In this document: positions 1-9,505 of the stretch, in pieces
How positions within the stretch are numbered: the first letter of the stretch is position 1
Layout: every line of letters begins with the position of its first letter
From: Ruegeria sp. YS9
GTDB taxonomy: Bacteria; Pseudomonadota; Alphaproteobacteria; Rhodobacterales; Rhodobacteraceae
Assembly: GCF_024628725.1 (NCBI RefSeq)
Contig: NZ_CP102410.1
Coordinates: forward strand, 310,001-374,000
DNA length: 64,000 bases
Direction of reading: 5' to 3'
The notes under the pieces: generated by a model
What the model was told of the DNA's origin: nothing
The model's input: the letters and a program-made list of their open reading frames with translations, nothing else
The model's database searches: none
Position numbers and translations under genes: made by a program

Positions 1-979
1 CGGAGTAAGGGATGGGGCCGTTGATCACCTGCCGGAGTCCAACCGTGTTGACGACCGGCGTTACCTGACCTGCCAGTTCAGCAAGGGGGGCAAACCGCTC
101 CAGGTTGTCGGGCAACAACTGCCGGACAAACGCGCCCGGAATGCCCCTGTCGCCGAACGGCAGCGTGTTGTCCTCATACCCGCCGATCACAAGCCTCCCG
201 CCTGCATCCGGTTTGTAATACACCAGCCGCTCGGGATCCCGCAGGGTTGGCAGGCGTTTTACAAGATCGGGGTCGGGCAGGGGTTCTGTTACGATGTATT
301 GATGCTCGACGGCGCAGGCCGGGACAACGACCCCGAGTTTGGCGGCCAGTTCGCGGCTCCACATTCCGGCGGCCAGAACGACGGTGTCCGCTTCATAATC
401 CCCTTCCGATGTCATCACTTTGGTGATGCGATCGTTGTGGATTTCAAAATCGGTGACCTCTACGGATTGGCGGATCCGGGCACCGTGCATCCGGGCGCCG
501 GTCGCGATTGCCTGACACAGGCCTGCGGGATCGACATGACCGTCCGAGGGGATAAAGGCCGCGCCTTCCAATCCCTTCGCGTCGATATAGGGAAACAGCG
601 TTTTGGCTTCTGCCGCCGAGATTATCTCCATCTCCAGATCAAAGCTGCGGGCCATTGTCGCCAGACGCTTGGCTTCCAGAAGCCGCTCTTTGGTTGCCGC
701 CAGGCGCAGGCTTCCGACTTTCTTCCAGTCGAACGCCATCCCGGTTTCTTCGGCCAGACGATCATACAGTGCCACGGACCGTTTCAGCATCCGCGTCGTG
801 TTGCGTGATGACCGCAACTGCCCGACAAGCCCCGCCGCATGCCAGGTGGCCCCCTCGGTCAGGGACGCCCTTTCCAAGAGAACAACATCCGTCTCACCGG
901 ACCGTGCGAGGTGATACGCGATGGAGCATCCGATGATGCCGCCGCCAATGATGAGATGTCTGACCGACTGCGTTGTCAT
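1..979 (-). CDS. FAD-dependent oxidoreductase, dimethylglycine/sarcosine dehydrogenase type (3' end cut off)
   Basis: Translating the minus strand from the ATG at 979 gives an open frame to the window edge, about 326 residues of a longer protein. Residues 9-25 form a Rossmann dinucleotide-binding fold with GGGIIG. This is followed by a GATWHAAGLVGQLR stretch typical of the DAO-family flavoproteins that oxidise dimethylglycine, sarcosine or related N-methyl amines, whose His is the usual flavin-attachment region. Such proteins often continue into GcvT-like folate domains, which would lie outside this window. It is divergent from the DeoR regulator at 1130, which may control it. Substrate is inferred, not shown. 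The ORF is incomplete only because of the window edge. Confidence 0.85.
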   Translation of the reverse strand, partial: MTTQSVRHLIIGGGIIGCSIAYHLARSGETDVVLLERASLTEGATWHAAGLVGQLRSSRNTTRMLKRSVALYDRLAEETGMAFDWKKVGSLRLAATKERLLEAKRLATMARSFDLEMEIISAAEAKTLFPYIDAKGLEGAAFIPSDGHVDPAGLCQAIATGARMHGARIRQSVEVTDFEIHNDRITKVMTSEGDYEADTVVLAAGMWSRELAAKLGVVVPACAVEHQYIVTEPLPDPDLVKRLPTLRDPERLVYYKPDAGGRLVIGGYEDNTLPFGDRGIPGAFVRQLLPDNLERFAPLAELAGQVTPVVNTVGLRQVINGPIPYS

Positions 980-1129
980 GCGTTCACTCACTTCAGGTGA
1001 TATGCTGTCATCAAAAATCTCAAAACAACAAAAAGCAACATAAATGTTTGAAAAGTGTTGAAGTAAGTCGCTTGAACAGCGTCATTCTTGCAAGTAACCT
1101 GATGAAATCAACAAATAACGCGGCGCTAT

Positions 1130-1912
1130 ATGTCGAAATACGAGCAAGAGATTCTCAGCACGGTAAACCTGCATGGGCGAATTTCGGTCATGGAACTGGC
1201 GCGCATTCTCCGGGTGTCGGACCAGACAGTAAGGCGAATCGTGAAGCCGATGGTCGCCAAAGGCAGCCTGTCCAAGGTGCATGGTGCATTGGTCAGCACT
1301 CAAAACGTGTTGGATCCACCGTTTCTGGCCCGCATGACAAAGAACCGCGCCGCCAAAGTCGCGATAGCCGATGCCGTTGCGGGGCGGATACCGGACGGTT
1401 CGGCCATCGCCATCGACACGGGTTCGACCTCGGGCTTCATTGCTCAGGCGCTTCGCGCGCGCAAAAACCTCACGGTGGTGACAAATTCGGCCTTCATCGC
1501 CGCCACGTTATCGATGGAAGAGGGCAACAGGGTGTTCATGGCGGGTACACAGTTGCGCAACCACGACGGCGCCGCTTTCGACCGGGCCGCTTATGACGTC
1601 ATCGCAGGGTTCTCGGCCCGAACGGCCATATTGTCGGCATCACTGGTGCATCCCAGCAAGGGCTTCATGGTCTATGATCAATGCGAAGCTGACATGGCCC
1701 GCGCGATGTCCGATATCGCTGACCAGACCTTCATGGCGGTTGATTCAACAAAATTCAACGAGGCCCAGACCAGCCCGGCATTGCGCCTGCCCGGGATGAC
1801 GGAAAAGGACGTGCTTTTCACCGATCGCATATTGCCCGCAGCCTTCCGGTCCTTGCCCGGAGACGCGGAATTGGTGATAGCGGGCGTGAAAACACAAGCA
1901 GACAGCAATTGA
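1130..1912 (+). CDS. DeoR/GlpR-family transcriptional regulator
   Basis: 260 residues. The N-terminal 55 residues are a DeoR-type winged helix-turn-helix: an ILSTVNLHGRISVMELA start, then VSDQTVRRIVKPMVAKGSL and a KVHGALV end. The rest is the DeoR sensor domain, related to sugar-phosphate isomerases, with an AIDTGSTSGFIAQAL ligand-loop stretch near residue 95. These proteins usually repress sugar or polyol genes and are released by phosphorylated metabolites. The ligand here is unknown. The start fits the family N-terminus although no clear ribosome-binding site is visible. It is divergent from the flavoprotein gene at 1-979, with a 150-bp shared upstream region. Confidence 0.9.
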   Translation: MSKYEQEILSTVNLHGRISVMELARILRVSDQTVRRIVKPMVAKGSLSKVHGALVSTQNVLDPPFLARMTKNRAAKVAIADAVAGRIPDGSAIAIDTGSTSGFIAQALRARKNLTVVTNSAFIAATLSMEEGNRVFMAGTQLRNHDGAAFDRAAYDVIAGFSARTAILSASLVHPSKGFMVYDQCEADMARAMSDIADQTFMAVDSTKFNEAQTSPALRLPGMTEKDVLFTDRILPAAFRSLPGDAELVIAGVKTQADSN

Positions 1913-1945
1913 CTTGGTGACGACACTGCCCGGCCCGACGTGACA

Positions 1946-1976
1946 AGCCGGTTCCACCGAAACGGTGGAACCGGCT
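1946..1976. terminator. perfect 14-bp hairpin, shared terminator of convergent genes
   Basis: AGCCGGTTCCACCG and its exact complement flank a 3-base loop. It lies 34 bp after the DeoR stop and just beyond the last gene of the nap operon, so it can end transcription from both sides. The T-run after it on the plus strand is short (gtgttt), so the assignment rests on stem strength and position. Confidence 0.7.
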
Positions 1977-1981
1977 GTGTT

Positions 1982-2239
1982 TCAGGCCGTCGCGCCCTTG
2001 ATGCGAATGGCAGTGCCCAGGCTTCCTGCACAGATGCCGACCACAATAGCGATGATCAGTTCCAGTGGCTCTACACGCGCAAACTGGAAGCCCGCAAAAA
2101 CCAGCGTTTCAAATACGCCGACTGCGCCGCCCAATGCCGCGCCCAGCCACAGCTTGCGGGTCATCATGCCCAGCGCCAGACCGAGTATGCCGGGCAAGCT
2201 CAGGACGTTTCCACCGATGGTTCCAAGTAACTCTAACAT
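1982..2239 (-). CDS. small membrane protein of unknown function, last gene of nap cluster
   Basis: 85 residues, beginning MLELLGTIGGN and rich in Gly, Ala and Leu. Three hydrophobic stretches are visible (about residues 9-25, 29-50 and 60-78), so it is probably a small inner-membrane protein. I prefer the ATG at 2239, preceded by a GGGGGC ribosome-binding-like run, to the in-frame GTG at 2251. It lies 13 bp downstream of napC on the same strand and probably belongs to the nap transcript. I do not recognise the family. It does not look like NapE, which has a single helix and sits at the other end of nap operons. Confidence 0.6.
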   Translation of the reverse strand: MLELLGTIGGNVLSLPGILGLALGMMTRKLWLGAALGGAVGVFETLVFAGFQFARVEPLELIIAIVVGICAGSLGTAIRIKGATA

Positions 2240-2252
2240 CTCTGCCCCCACA

Positions 2253-2945
2253 TCAATTCGAGCTGTTGTTCAGGAAATCGCGGATGTCGTCACCCGTGGC
2301 AGCAGCGTGCTCCTGCGCATCTTCCTCTTCCAGTGCAGCAGTCACCTTTTCGTATGTTTCCAGGTAGTTGGGTGGCAGGCTGTGGGCGATGCCCTGGTGG
2401 CAATCGATACAGGTCATGCCGCTGTCAATGGCGCGTTGGTGTTCCGACGCGGCGCGTGTTTCCTGAATGGTGAAGTCCATGTAGTCAAAGTTGTGACAGT
2501 TGCGGCACTCGCGGCTGTCAGACGCTTTCATCTTCTTCCACACGGCCGAGGCCATCGCCAGGCGATGTTCCTCGTACTTCTCGGGTGTGCTGATCGTGCC
2601 CGCCAGTTCATGATAGACGTCCTTCACGGCCATGATCTTGGCTTTGATCTTGTGGTTCCACTCATCCGGAACGTGGCAATCGGAACAAATCGCACGCACG
2701 CCCGAGTGGTTGTTGTAGTGGACCGTCTCGCGATACTCGCCCAGGTTCGTTTCCATCGTGTGACAGGACACACAGAACTCTTCGGTGTTGGTCAGTTCCA
2801 GCGTCCAGTGAAACCCACCCCAGAACAGGATACCGGCCAGAAAACCGGCGAGGATCAGAAAGCCCGAGCTGAACATCACTGCCGGTGTCCAGATCGCGTT
2901 CCAGAGGCGACCAAGCAAGCCGCGTTTTTCAGGGGAGTCTGCCAT
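2253..2945 (-). CDS. napC: NapC, membrane-anchored tetraheme quinol dehydrogenase
   Basis: 230 residues. One N-terminal membrane anchor (about 22-45) is followed by a periplasmic NapC/NirT domain with four c-type heme sites: CVSCH 58-62, CSDCH 87-91, CRNCH 147-151 and CIDCH 179-183. It passes electrons from the quinol pool to NapB and NapA. The start at 2945 is chosen because an AAAGGAG ribosome-binding site lies upstream and the anchor then sits at the usual place; a longer in-frame extension overlaps napB. It is the last canonical gene of napFDAGHBC, 29 bp after napB. A second NapC-like domain is fused in the protein at 25510-27294. Confidence 0.97.
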   Translation of the reverse strand: MADSPEKRGLLGRLWNAIWTPAVMFSSGFLILAGFLAGILFWGGFHWTLELTNTEEFCVSCHTMETNLGEYRETVHYNNHSGVRAICSDCHVPDEWNHKIKAKIMAVKDVYHELAGTISTPEKYEEHRLAMASAVWKKMKASDSRECRNCHNFDYMDFTIQETRAASEHQRAIDSGMTCIDCHQGIAHSLPPNYLETYEKVTAALEEEDAQEHAAATGDDIRDFLNNSSN

Positions 2946-2974
2946 GTCGGTGCTCCTTTCAGTCTTGCGTTGGA

Positions 2975-3412
2975 TCAGTTGCCGGCGGAGGGCTGGAACA
3001 CGTTGTCGACCAGCGGCGGTGCGTCCGCCTGCGGTACGTGGCACTGATTGCAGAAGTACCGGGTTCCGGCAATCTTATCCAGTTCGTTGCCATCGCGATC
3101 CAGGTAGTGGGTCATCGACAGGGTCGGTGCGTTGCGCTCGCCGGCCTTGGTCCAGTCATGACAGGACAGGCATTGGTTGGTCCGAATGTCGATCTGGTAT
3201 TGTTCGACCGAATGGGGGATCAACGGTGGCTGCTGGCGATAATTGCGCTGCTGCCGCCCTTCGGCGTTGCGGTGGATCTGATCCAGTGGCACCGGCTCGT
3301 CAACGCCGGCCCCGCGCAGGGATTCGACCTGTGCGGATTGCGCAAGGGCCCATCCGCTCAGCAACACTACGGGTAGAAGGGCAATTCCGCCTGTAACGAT
3401 TGTTCTTTTCAT
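2975..3412 (-). CDS. napB: NapB, diheme cytochrome c subunit of periplasmic nitrate reductase
   Basis: 145 residues. It has a Sec signal peptide (cleavage near WALAQ, residue 25) and two heme c sites, CLSCH 81-85 and CNQCH 121-125, with the conserved PPLIPHSVEQY region between residues 61 and 72 that supplies a distal heme ligand in NapB proteins. It is the small electron-transfer subunit that binds NapA in the periplasm and is reduced by NapC. It lies 12 bp after napH and 29 bp before napC, inside one transcription unit. Length matches the family. Confidence 0.97.
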   Translation of the reverse strand: MKRTIVTGGIALLPVVLLSGWALAQSAQVESLRGAGVDEPVPLDQIHRNAEGRQQRNYRQQPPLIPHSVEQYQIDIRTNQCLSCHDWTKAGERNAPTLSMTHYLDRDGNELDKIAGTRYFCNQCHVPQADAPPLVDNVFQPSAGN

Positions 3413-3424
3413 CTTGGCACTCCC

Positions 3425-4342
3425 CTAGATAGGTCTGGCAGCGCGCGGCTCAGGCGCGGCAACTGGATCGGAAGGTTGAACGACATGGTCGTCGAACCGG
3501 TGAGTAAAGTTGAAGACGTCGACTGCGCAGACATCGATGCAGCGTCCGCAGTTTGTGCAGTCAGGTGACAGGATCAGGGGCGAGCTTCCCGGCTTGCCTT
3601 TCAGCGCGGGTGAGATCACCTGGTTTTCAGGACAGACCGCATAGCAATCCATACAGTCATCACAGGCCGTGCGATTGGCTGCACTGACCCGCAGCAGGCT
3701 TTTCGACCCGATCAGCCCGTAGAACGCGCCCACGGGGCACAGATGGCCGCACCAGCCATGGCGTGAGACGAATACGTCAAACACGAAGATGGCCGCGATC
3801 ATGGCCCAGACAAAGCCCATGCCGAATACCAGCCCGCGATGCAGCATGGTGATCGGGTTGACCAGCTCCCACGCGATGACGCCACTCAGGCCCGAGACCA
3901 GCAGCACGGTTGCCAGAATCCACAGCCGGGTGCCGCGCTTGGGTTGCCAGCCTTTCGGCAGGTCCAATTTGCGATGCACCCAATTGGCCGCGTCCGTTAC
4001 CGGATTTATCGGGCAAACCCAGGAACAATAGACACGCCCGCCAATCAGGGCATAGACCACCAGAACGATCAGCCCACCGATCAGCGCGGTCACCTCGGGC
4101 CAATGGCCCGCGACGAAGCTTTGCAACAAGATGAACGGATCGGTCAACGGCAACACGCCAAGCGTCAGTGACCCCGCCAAAGTGCCCTCTACAATCCAGA
4201 TGCCGAACCATGGGCCCAGCAGAAACAGAACCAGAAAGAACAGCTGACTTGCACGACGCATCAGCAAAAAACGATGCGCCCCGATCCACCCTTTGCCTTC
4301 AACGGCCTCCTGACCTACGGGCATATGTGTGCGGGCACTCAT
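3425..4342 (-). CDS. napH: NapH, membrane ferredoxin-type quinol dehydrogenase subunit
   Basis: 305 residues with about four to five membrane helices (around 30-50, 75-95, 140-160 and 175-195). Two cytoplasmic CX3CP motifs (CSWVCP, CGHLCP) are present, and the C-terminus has two [4Fe-4S] ferredoxin sites ([12 protein letters not shown] and [11 protein letters not shown]). NapH works with NapG to feed electrons from quinol to the nitrate reductase in parallel to NapC. Its start codon overlaps the napG stop by four bases (ATGA), indicating translational coupling. NapGH is less usual in alphaproteobacterial nap operons, which more often have napEFDABC. Confidence 0.96.
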   Translation of the reverse strand: MSARTHMPVGQEAVEGKGWIGAHRFLLMRRASQLFFLVLFLLGPWFGIWIVEGTLAGSLTLGVLPLTDPFILLQSFVAGHWPEVTALIGGLIVLVVYALIGGRVYCSWVCPINPVTDAANWVHRKLDLPKGWQPKRGTRLWILATVLLVSGLSGVIAWELVNPITMLHRGLVFGMGFVWAMIAAIFVFDVFVSRHGWCGHLCPVGAFYGLIGSKSLLRVSAANRTACDDCMDCYAVCPENQVISPALKGKPGSSPLILSPDCTNCGRCIDVCAVDVFNFTHRFDDHVVQPSDPVAAPEPRAARPI

Positions 4343-5157
4343 TGTCCCACCCCCGGCAGATCATATTCCGGCGCAAACCCGCCGGGTGCGGCAAGATTGT
4401 CGGTTCCCGGCCCCGGCAAACGGTCGGGCAGATCGATGATCCCCTCGACGACCGGCGCACCTTTGGCGGCCTTTTCCTCCCACCCCTTACGGTAATGCTC
4501 TGCCGAGCTGCCGCGCGCCAGCCGGGCAGGCAGAACCTTGATGGCGGCCTCGGGCAGAACACAGCTTTTTTCGCACATGCCGCAACCCGTACAGTGGTCG
4601 GCATGGACGGTGGGAATGAATAACGCATGATGACCCGACCGGGTATTGTGCGCCGTCTCCAAAGTGATCGCCTCGTCAATGACGGGGCAGACGCGGTAAC
4701 AGACGTCGCAACGCAGACCGAGGAAATTCAGGCAGTTTTCTTGGTCGACCAGTACGGCAGTCCCCATTTCGGCGTCGTCTATATTCTCCAGCCCGGGGTC
4801 AAGTGCCCCCGTTGGACATGCAGCGACACACGGAATGTCGTCGCACATTTCGCAGGGAACATCCCGGGCGGTGAAGAATGGTGTTCCCGTCGCCACCGCA
4901 TCCGAGCCGAGCTCGGCCAGTTTCAGGGTATCGTACGGGCAGTCCCGCACGCATAGACCGCAACGGATGCAGGCTGACAGGAACTCTTTCTCCGGCAATG
5001 CGCCGGGCGGGCGCAAGGCATCGGCCGGCAGGGCGCGGGCGTCGCGGGCCAGATAGGCCAGCAACGATCCGGCGACCACGCAGCCGCCCGCCGCCCGCGC
5101 CGAGTCCTGAAGGAACCGGCGCCGCTGCGGCGAAAGGGGTTTATCGACAAGAGACAT
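4339..5157 (-). CDS. napG: NapG, periplasmic ferredoxin-type electron-transfer protein
   Basis: 272 residues. The N-terminus has a Tat-type signal ([14 protein letters not shown], residues 12-25). Four [4Fe-4S] ferredoxin motifs follow: [35 protein letters not shown] and [11 protein letters not shown]. NapG takes electrons from the membrane partner NapH and passes them toward NapB/NapA. It starts 27 bp after napA ends and overlaps napH by four bases. The last roughly 50 residues after [10 protein letters not shown] are low in motifs. Length is within the family range. Confidence 0.96.
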   Translation of the reverse strand: MSLVDKPLSPQRRRFLQDSARAAGGCVVAGSLLAYLARDARALPADALRPPGALPEKEFLSACIRCGLCVRDCPYDTLKLAELGSDAVATGTPFFTARDVPCEMCDDIPCVAACPTGALDPGLENIDDAEMGTAVLVDQENCLNFLGLRCDVCYRVCPVIDEAITLETAHNTRSGHHALFIPTVHADHCTGCGMCEKSCVLPEAAIKVLPARLARGSSAEHYRKGWEEKAAKGAPVVEGIIDLPDRLPGPGTDNLAAPGGFAPEYDLPGVGQ

Positions 5158-5184
5158 GGGAACGACCCCTACGATCCTTTCTGG

Positions 5185-7677
5185 TTACGCGCGCTCGACT
5201 TTACATGCGCACTTCTTGAAATCGGTCTCTTTCGACAGCGGGCAGGTCGCATCCAACGTCAACTTGTTGGTCAGCTGGCTTTCGTCGAACCAGGGCATGA
5301 AGACCAGACCGCGCGGCACCTTGTTCCGGCCCCGGGTTTCGACACGGCTGGTGACCTCGCCGCGACGGGTTGACAGAACAATCTCCTGGCCCCGGCGCAA
5401 GCCGCGATCCTTGGCGTCCTGCGGATGCATGTAGACCACGGCGGCGGGGTAGGCGCGGTGCAGTTCCGGCACCCGGCGTGTCATCGACCCTGAATGCCAG
5501 TGTTCCAGCACGCGACCGGTGCACAGCCACAGATCGAACTCTTCGTCCGGCTCTTCTGCCGCAGGTTCATAGGGCGCAAAGATGATCTTGGCCTTGCCAT
5601 CCTTGTGGCCATAGAATTCCACGCCGGCACCCTCGGACACGTAGGGGTCGTAACCCTCGCGGAAACGATAGAGCGTTTCCTTGCCGTCCACGACCGGCCA
5701 GCGCAGACCGCGGGCCTGGTGATAGGTTTCGAAGGGTGCCAGATCGTGCGCATGGCCGCGCCCGAAGTTGGCGTATTCCTCGAACAGACCTTTCTGCACG
5801 TAAAAGCCGAAATGCTCGGATTCGTCATTGTCAAAGCCTTCGGCGGTTTCCGACAGCGGGAACTTGTCGACGCTGCCATTGGCAAACAGGACGTCATACA
5901 TGGTCTTGCCGCGGTGCTCGGGCATGGTGGCCAGCAATTCTTCGCCCCAGACCTCTTCGACGGTGAAGCGCTTCGAGAACTCCATCACCTGCCACAGGTC
6001 CGATTTGGCCTCGCCCGGGGCCTTGACCTGTTGCCGCCAGAACTGGGTGCGGCGCTCGGCGTTGCCATAGGCGCCTTCCTTCTCGACCCACATGGCGGTG
6101 GGCAGGATCAGGTCGGCGGAAACAGCAGTGACCGTCGGGTAGGGGTCTGAAACAGTGATGAAATTTTCCGGGTTGCGATAGCCCGGATAGCCTTCCTCGT
6201 TGATGTTCGGCGCAGCCTGCATGTTGTTGGTGCACTGAACCCAATAGGCGTTCAGATCGCCATCCTTCAGCTTGCGGTGTTGCAGCACGGCGTGGAAACC
6301 GGGCTTGGCCGGAATGGTGCCCGCAGGCACATTCCAGGCGGTTTCGCAAATCTCGCGGTGCTTGTCATTCATGACCACCATGTCGGCGGGCAGGCGGTGC
6401 GCAAAGGTGCCAACCTCGCGCGCGGTACCGCAGGCCGACGGCTGGCCGGTCAGCGAGAAGGGCGAGTTGCCGGGTTCCGAAATCTTGCCCACCAGCAGGT
6501 GCACGTTGTACATCAGCGAGTTCACCCAGGACCCGCGGGTATGCTGGTTGAAGCCCATGGTCCACAGGCTCATCACCTTGCGGTCGGGGTCGGCATATTG
6601 CTTGGCCAGACGCTCCAGCTTGTCAGCCGGAACACCGGACAGCTCCGAGGTGTATTCCAGCGTGTATTTCGAAACGGCCTCGGCATATTCCTCGAAGCTG
6701 ATCGGCTCCAACTTGCCCGAGTTCGGGTTTTCAGCCTCTTGTTGCAGGGGGTTGTTCTCCCGCAGGCCGTAACCGATATCGGTGGCGGTTTTGGTGATGT
6801 TGACGTGGTTCTTGACGAACTCTTCGTTCACCGCACCATTCTGGATGATGTAATTGGCGATATAGTTCAGGATCGCCAGATCGGTTTGCGGTTTGAACAC
6901 CATGCCATTGTCGGCCAGCTCGAACGAGCGGTGTTCGAAAGTGGACAGCACATGCACTTCGCAACCCGGTTTCGTCAGGCGGGTGTCGGTCAGGCGCGAC
7001 CACAGGATCGGGTGCATCTCGGCCATGTTCGATCCCCACAGCACGAAGGTATCGGCGTGCTCAAGGTCGTCATAGCACCCCATCGGCTCGTCAATGCCGA
7101 AGGTGCGCATGAAGCCCACAACGGCCGAGGCCATGCAGTGACGCGCATTGGGATCAATGTTGTTCGACCGGAACCCGGCCTTCATCATCTTGGCGGCGGC
7201 ATAGCCTTCCCAGACCGTCCACTGCCCCGAGCCGAACATGCCCACGCTGGTCGGGCCTTTCTTGGCAAGGGCCTCTTTCCATTTGGCGGCCATCACGTCG
7301 AAGGCTTCATCCCAGCTGACCGGTTCGAACTCGCCATTTTTGTCGTATTCGCCGTTGGTCTTGCGCAAAAGCGGTGTGGTCAGGCGGTCTTTGCCGTACA
7401 TGATCTTGGACAGGAAATAGCCCTTGATACAGTTCAGGCCCCGGTTCACCGGTGCGTCCGGGTCGCCTTGCGTGGCCACCACGCGGCCGTCCTTGGTGCC
7501 CACCAGAACCGAACAGCCTGTACCGCAGAACCGGCAAGCAGCCTTGTCCCAGCGAATATCGGGCGCGCCGACCTGGGCGTTGGCCTGACCTGCGGCCATG
7601 GGAATGCCCGCAGCCGAGGCAGTGGCTGCCGCTGCGGACGCTTTCAGGAATGTACGACGGGATTCAGAGATGGTCAT
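5185..7677 (-). CDS. napA: NapA, catalytic subunit of periplasmic nitrate reductase
   Basis: 830 residues. It reduces nitrate to nitrite at a Mo-bis-MGD centre in the periplasm. A twin-arginine signal ([13 protein letters not shown], residues 6-18) shows export as a folded protein. The [4Fe-4S] cluster cysteines are C48, C51, C55 and C83. The molybdenum ligand is C181 in [12 protein letters not shown]. The C-terminal molybdopterin-binding domain is intact. The start overlaps napD by four bases and napG follows 27 bp later. NapD binds the Tat signal during assembly. The protein needs molybdenum cofactor; moeA is also in this window. Confidence 0.98.
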   Translation of the reverse strand: MTISESRRTFLKASAAAATASAAGIPMAAGQANAQVGAPDIRWDKAACRFCGTGCSVLVGTKDGRVVATQGDPDAPVNRGLNCIKGYFLSKIMYGKDRLTTPLLRKTNGEYDKNGEFEPVSWDEAFDVMAAKWKEALAKKGPTSVGMFGSGQWTVWEGYAAAKMMKAGFRSNNIDPNARHCMASAVVGFMRTFGIDEPMGCYDDLEHADTFVLWGSNMAEMHPILWSRLTDTRLTKPGCEVHVLSTFEHRSFELADNGMVFKPQTDLAILNYIANYIIQNGAVNEEFVKNHVNITKTATDIGYGLRENNPLQQEAENPNSGKLEPISFEEYAEAVSKYTLEYTSELSGVPADKLERLAKQYADPDRKVMSLWTMGFNQHTRGSWVNSLMYNVHLLVGKISEPGNSPFSLTGQPSACGTAREVGTFAHRLPADMVVMNDKHREICETAWNVPAGTIPAKPGFHAVLQHRKLKDGDLNAYWVQCTNNMQAAPNINEEGYPGYRNPENFITVSDPYPTVTAVSADLILPTAMWVEKEGAYGNAERRTQFWRQQVKAPGEAKSDLWQVMEFSKRFTVEEVWGEELLATMPEHRGKTMYDVLFANGSVDKFPLSETAEGFDNDESEHFGFYVQKGLFEEYANFGRGHAHDLAPFETYHQARGLRWPVVDGKETLYRFREGYDPYVSEGAGVEFYGHKDGKAKIIFAPYEPAAEEPDEEFDLWLCTGRVLEHWHSGSMTRRVPELHRAYPAAVVYMHPQDAKDRGLRRGQEIVLSTRRGEVTSRVETRGRNKVPRGLVFMPWFDESQLTNKLTLDATCPLSKETDFKKCACKVERA

Positions 7678-7967
7678 TGCATGGGCCTCCTGCTGGACGG
7701 TTGGCTTGGAGCATCAGGACGCGGAGCCGTCTCCGCGAGATCTTCGAAATGGTGATAAGTCAGTGACAGTGAGATCACTCCGGGGATCTGGTGCAGATCC
7801 ATGATGGTGTCCGAGGCCAGCCGGTCGGCCGTATCCTCGACAACAACTACAAAACGGCCGTCCTCGGCTTCGGCATGAAGCTCGACGCCCTGGGTTCCGG
7901 CCATCGCCGCGCGTGCGGCATCGGTGTAATCGGGGGCGATGTGGACCAGGCAGCCACAGATGTTCAT
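7674..7967 (-). CDS. napD: NapD, chaperone for NapA Tat signal
   Basis: 97 residues. It is a small ferredoxin-like-fold cytoplasmic chaperone that binds the NapA twin-arginine signal and holds back export until the cofactor is inserted. The N-terminus [12 protein letters not shown] and the SLTYHHFED strand near residue 72 match the family; the last roughly 18 residues are a Pro/Ser-rich tail. It overlaps napF upstream and napA downstream by four bases each, so the three genes are probably translationally coupled. Confidence 0.95.
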   Translation of the reverse strand: MNICGCLVHIAPDYTDAARAAMAGTQGVELHAEAEDGRFVVVVEDTADRLASDTIMDLHQIPGVISLSLTYHHFEDLAETAPRPDAPSQPSSRRPMQ

Positions 7968-8479
7968 TGGTTCACCTCCGGGTGTTGTAGGGTGGGGCGG
8001 TGCATCACGATCGCCCCGGCGGGGCAGGCGGCGGAACAGCTTCCGCAGCCGATGCAGGTTTCTGCTTCAAGCGCCGGTTCCGCGCGTCCGCCCAGTTGCA
8101 GGCGAAAACGGATGGCATCCTTTTCGCAATTGTCCTGACACAGACGGCAGCTTACCCCGTTCGTCGACAGGCAGCTTGCGTCGTCGATCTGCGCGCGCCA
8201 TGGCCACTCGGCAACGCGTTCGGGCAGCAACGCAGGGGTCGGGCAAATGTCAGCGCAGTCACCACACAAGGTGCAACCGCCTGCGGACAGGTCCAGAACG
8301 GGGAAACCGCTGTCGTCGAATGTGATGATGTCTTCAGGACAAGCCGCGGCGCAATCTTCGCAACGCGTGCACAAATCGCCGAAACCAGTTGCGACTGCCC
8401 CCGGCGGACGGATCGCATCTGGGTCCTTCCGCAGGACACGCGCGCTCAGAAAAGCGCGTCTGCTTGTCAACTGGCTCAT
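7964..8479 (-). CDS. napF: NapF, cytoplasmic iron-sulfur accessory protein
   Basis: 171 residues from the ATG at 8479. Ferredoxin motifs are CTRCEDCAAACP (37-48), CTLCGDCADICP (69-80), a shorter CRLCQDNC (111-118) and CIGCGSCSAACP (142-153). NapF interacts with NapA before export and is thought to help its iron-sulfur maturation. The N-terminus SRRAFLSAR is typical. An in-frame GTG at 8521 would add 14 residues, but it lies only 29 bp from the upstream FNR-like box, leaving little room for a promoter, so 8479 is preferred. It is the first gene of the nap operon; no napE or napK precedes it. Confidence 0.93.
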   Translation of the reverse strand: MSQLTSRRAFLSARVLRKDPDAIRPPGAVATGFGDLCTRCEDCAAACPEDIITFDDSGFPVLDLSAGGCTLCGDCADICPTPALLPERVAEWPWRAQIDDASCLSTNGVSCRLCQDNCEKDAIRFRLQLGGRAEPALEAETCIGCGSCSAACPAGAIVMHRPTLQHPEVNQ

Positions 8480-8549
8480 GGCTGGCGACTCGAAATTCGA
8501 TTGATAGGTTCGCGTCTTCACTTCCTAGCTGCCTTCAGCAGCGCACGAA

Positions 8550-8563
8550 TTGACCTATATCAT
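8550..8563. promoter_or_regulatory. FNR/DNR-like box upstream of napF
   Basis: TTGAC-CTAT-ATCAT, 8 of 10 matches to TTGAC-N4-GTCAA, with the TTGA/TCA core of FNR-type sites. It is centred about 78 nt upstream of the napF ATG at 8479. It is closer to a general FNR box than the other sites in this window, which would fit oxygen control of nap. Assignment is by pattern only. Confidence 0.6.
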
Positions 8564-8608
8564 ACTTTTTCGGATTTTTTTGATCGGGCTGAGATTTCTA
8601 CCTCTTCG

Positions 8609-9505
8609 TCATACGTTCAACTCGATACGGGCGTCGTGGAAGAACGTCAGGATCTCTCTGGCTTTGTCGGCGGATGCCGCGCAAAGTGCAGTGGACAGCC
8701 CATCCGCGAGTGCCGCTTCCGGGGCAGAAACCGAAACGGTCCTGTCGTGGCTTGAGGGCCCATCCAGGGTAATGATGTGCCCGACCCCCGGGCTGAGCTG
8801 AGTCGCCAGCGTTGAAGATGTCGCCACTGCCCGATCGCTCAATTCAATTCGTTTCAGAACCGTTTGGTCCGGCGCCGCCAATCCAACTTTCCAGGGCGCA
8901 CCGTCGCCACGCGCGCCCAGGGCGGCTATTTCCCCCATATCAACCATAACATCACGCAGACCATGGCCACGCAGCAGGTCGGCGATCCGGTCGGTGATCG
9001 CGCCCTGCGCAATACCGTTCAACGTCAGCGCGGATTTTCCGGGCACCGGAAGGCGAATGGCCGAGACGTCGAAAGATACCCTTTCCCAGCCTATTGCCTG
9101 TTGAACTTCAACCAGATCGTCAGCGCGCGCGCCCGTAGCCAATGCATACCAAAGGGGCTGAATGCTCGGATCAAAGGCGCCATCCGATGCCTGATGCAGC
9201 GCGGTGCAGAGACTCAGCACGTTCAACAATTCAGGAGCAGGCGCCGTCAGAACACCGTCGCGATTCAACCGGCTGAGCTGCGATTGCGGGCGATACAGGC
9301 TGAAAATGTCTTCCAGCCGGGCAACCTCGGTCTCAACGGCGGCTATGATGGGTGCAGCTTCGACATCCGTCAGCCCGACCAAACGCAGGCTTGCAGCGGC
9401 ACCCAGCGCGGTGCCGTGCCAACGCGCGTCAGAGGCTGCGGCCGGTGTGGCCGCAGCGCAGGCGGCTGAGATGATCAGAAATCGGCGGCGGGACAGGGCG
9501 GTCAT
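8609..9505 (-). CDS. nosX: NosX, ApbE-type FAD:protein FMN transferase
   Basis: 298 residues with a Tat-like signal (SRRRFLIISAACAAA, residues 5-19). This is the ApbE fold: a DPSIQPLW motif near residue 117, IAQGAITDRIADLL around 165-180 and ADGLSTALCAAS near the C-terminus, where ApbE binds the metal/FAD. It attaches FMN to a threonine of periplasmic flavoproteins, in this operon NosR. It is the last gene of nosRZDFYLX and overlaps nosL by four bases. Confidence 0.95.
   Translation of the reverse strand: MTALSRRRFLIISAACAAATPAAASDARWHGTALGAAASLRLVGLTDVEAAPIIAAVETEVARLEDIFSLYRPQSQLSRLNRDGVLTAPAPELLNVLSLCTALHQASDGAFDPSIQPLWYALATGARADDLVEVQQAIGWERVSFDVSAIRLPVPGKSALTLNGIAQGAITDRIADLLRGHGLRDVMVDMGEIAALGARGDGAPWKVGLAAPDQTVLKRIELSDRAVATSSTLATQLSPGVGHIITLDGPSSHDRTVSVSAPEAALADGLSTALCAASADKAREILTFFHDARIELNV

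Noticed and set aside
8521-8608. possible napE or napK gene at the head of the nap operon
   Set aside because: Only 88 bp lie between the nosX 3' end and the open frame of napF, too short for NapE, and they hold the FNR-like box.
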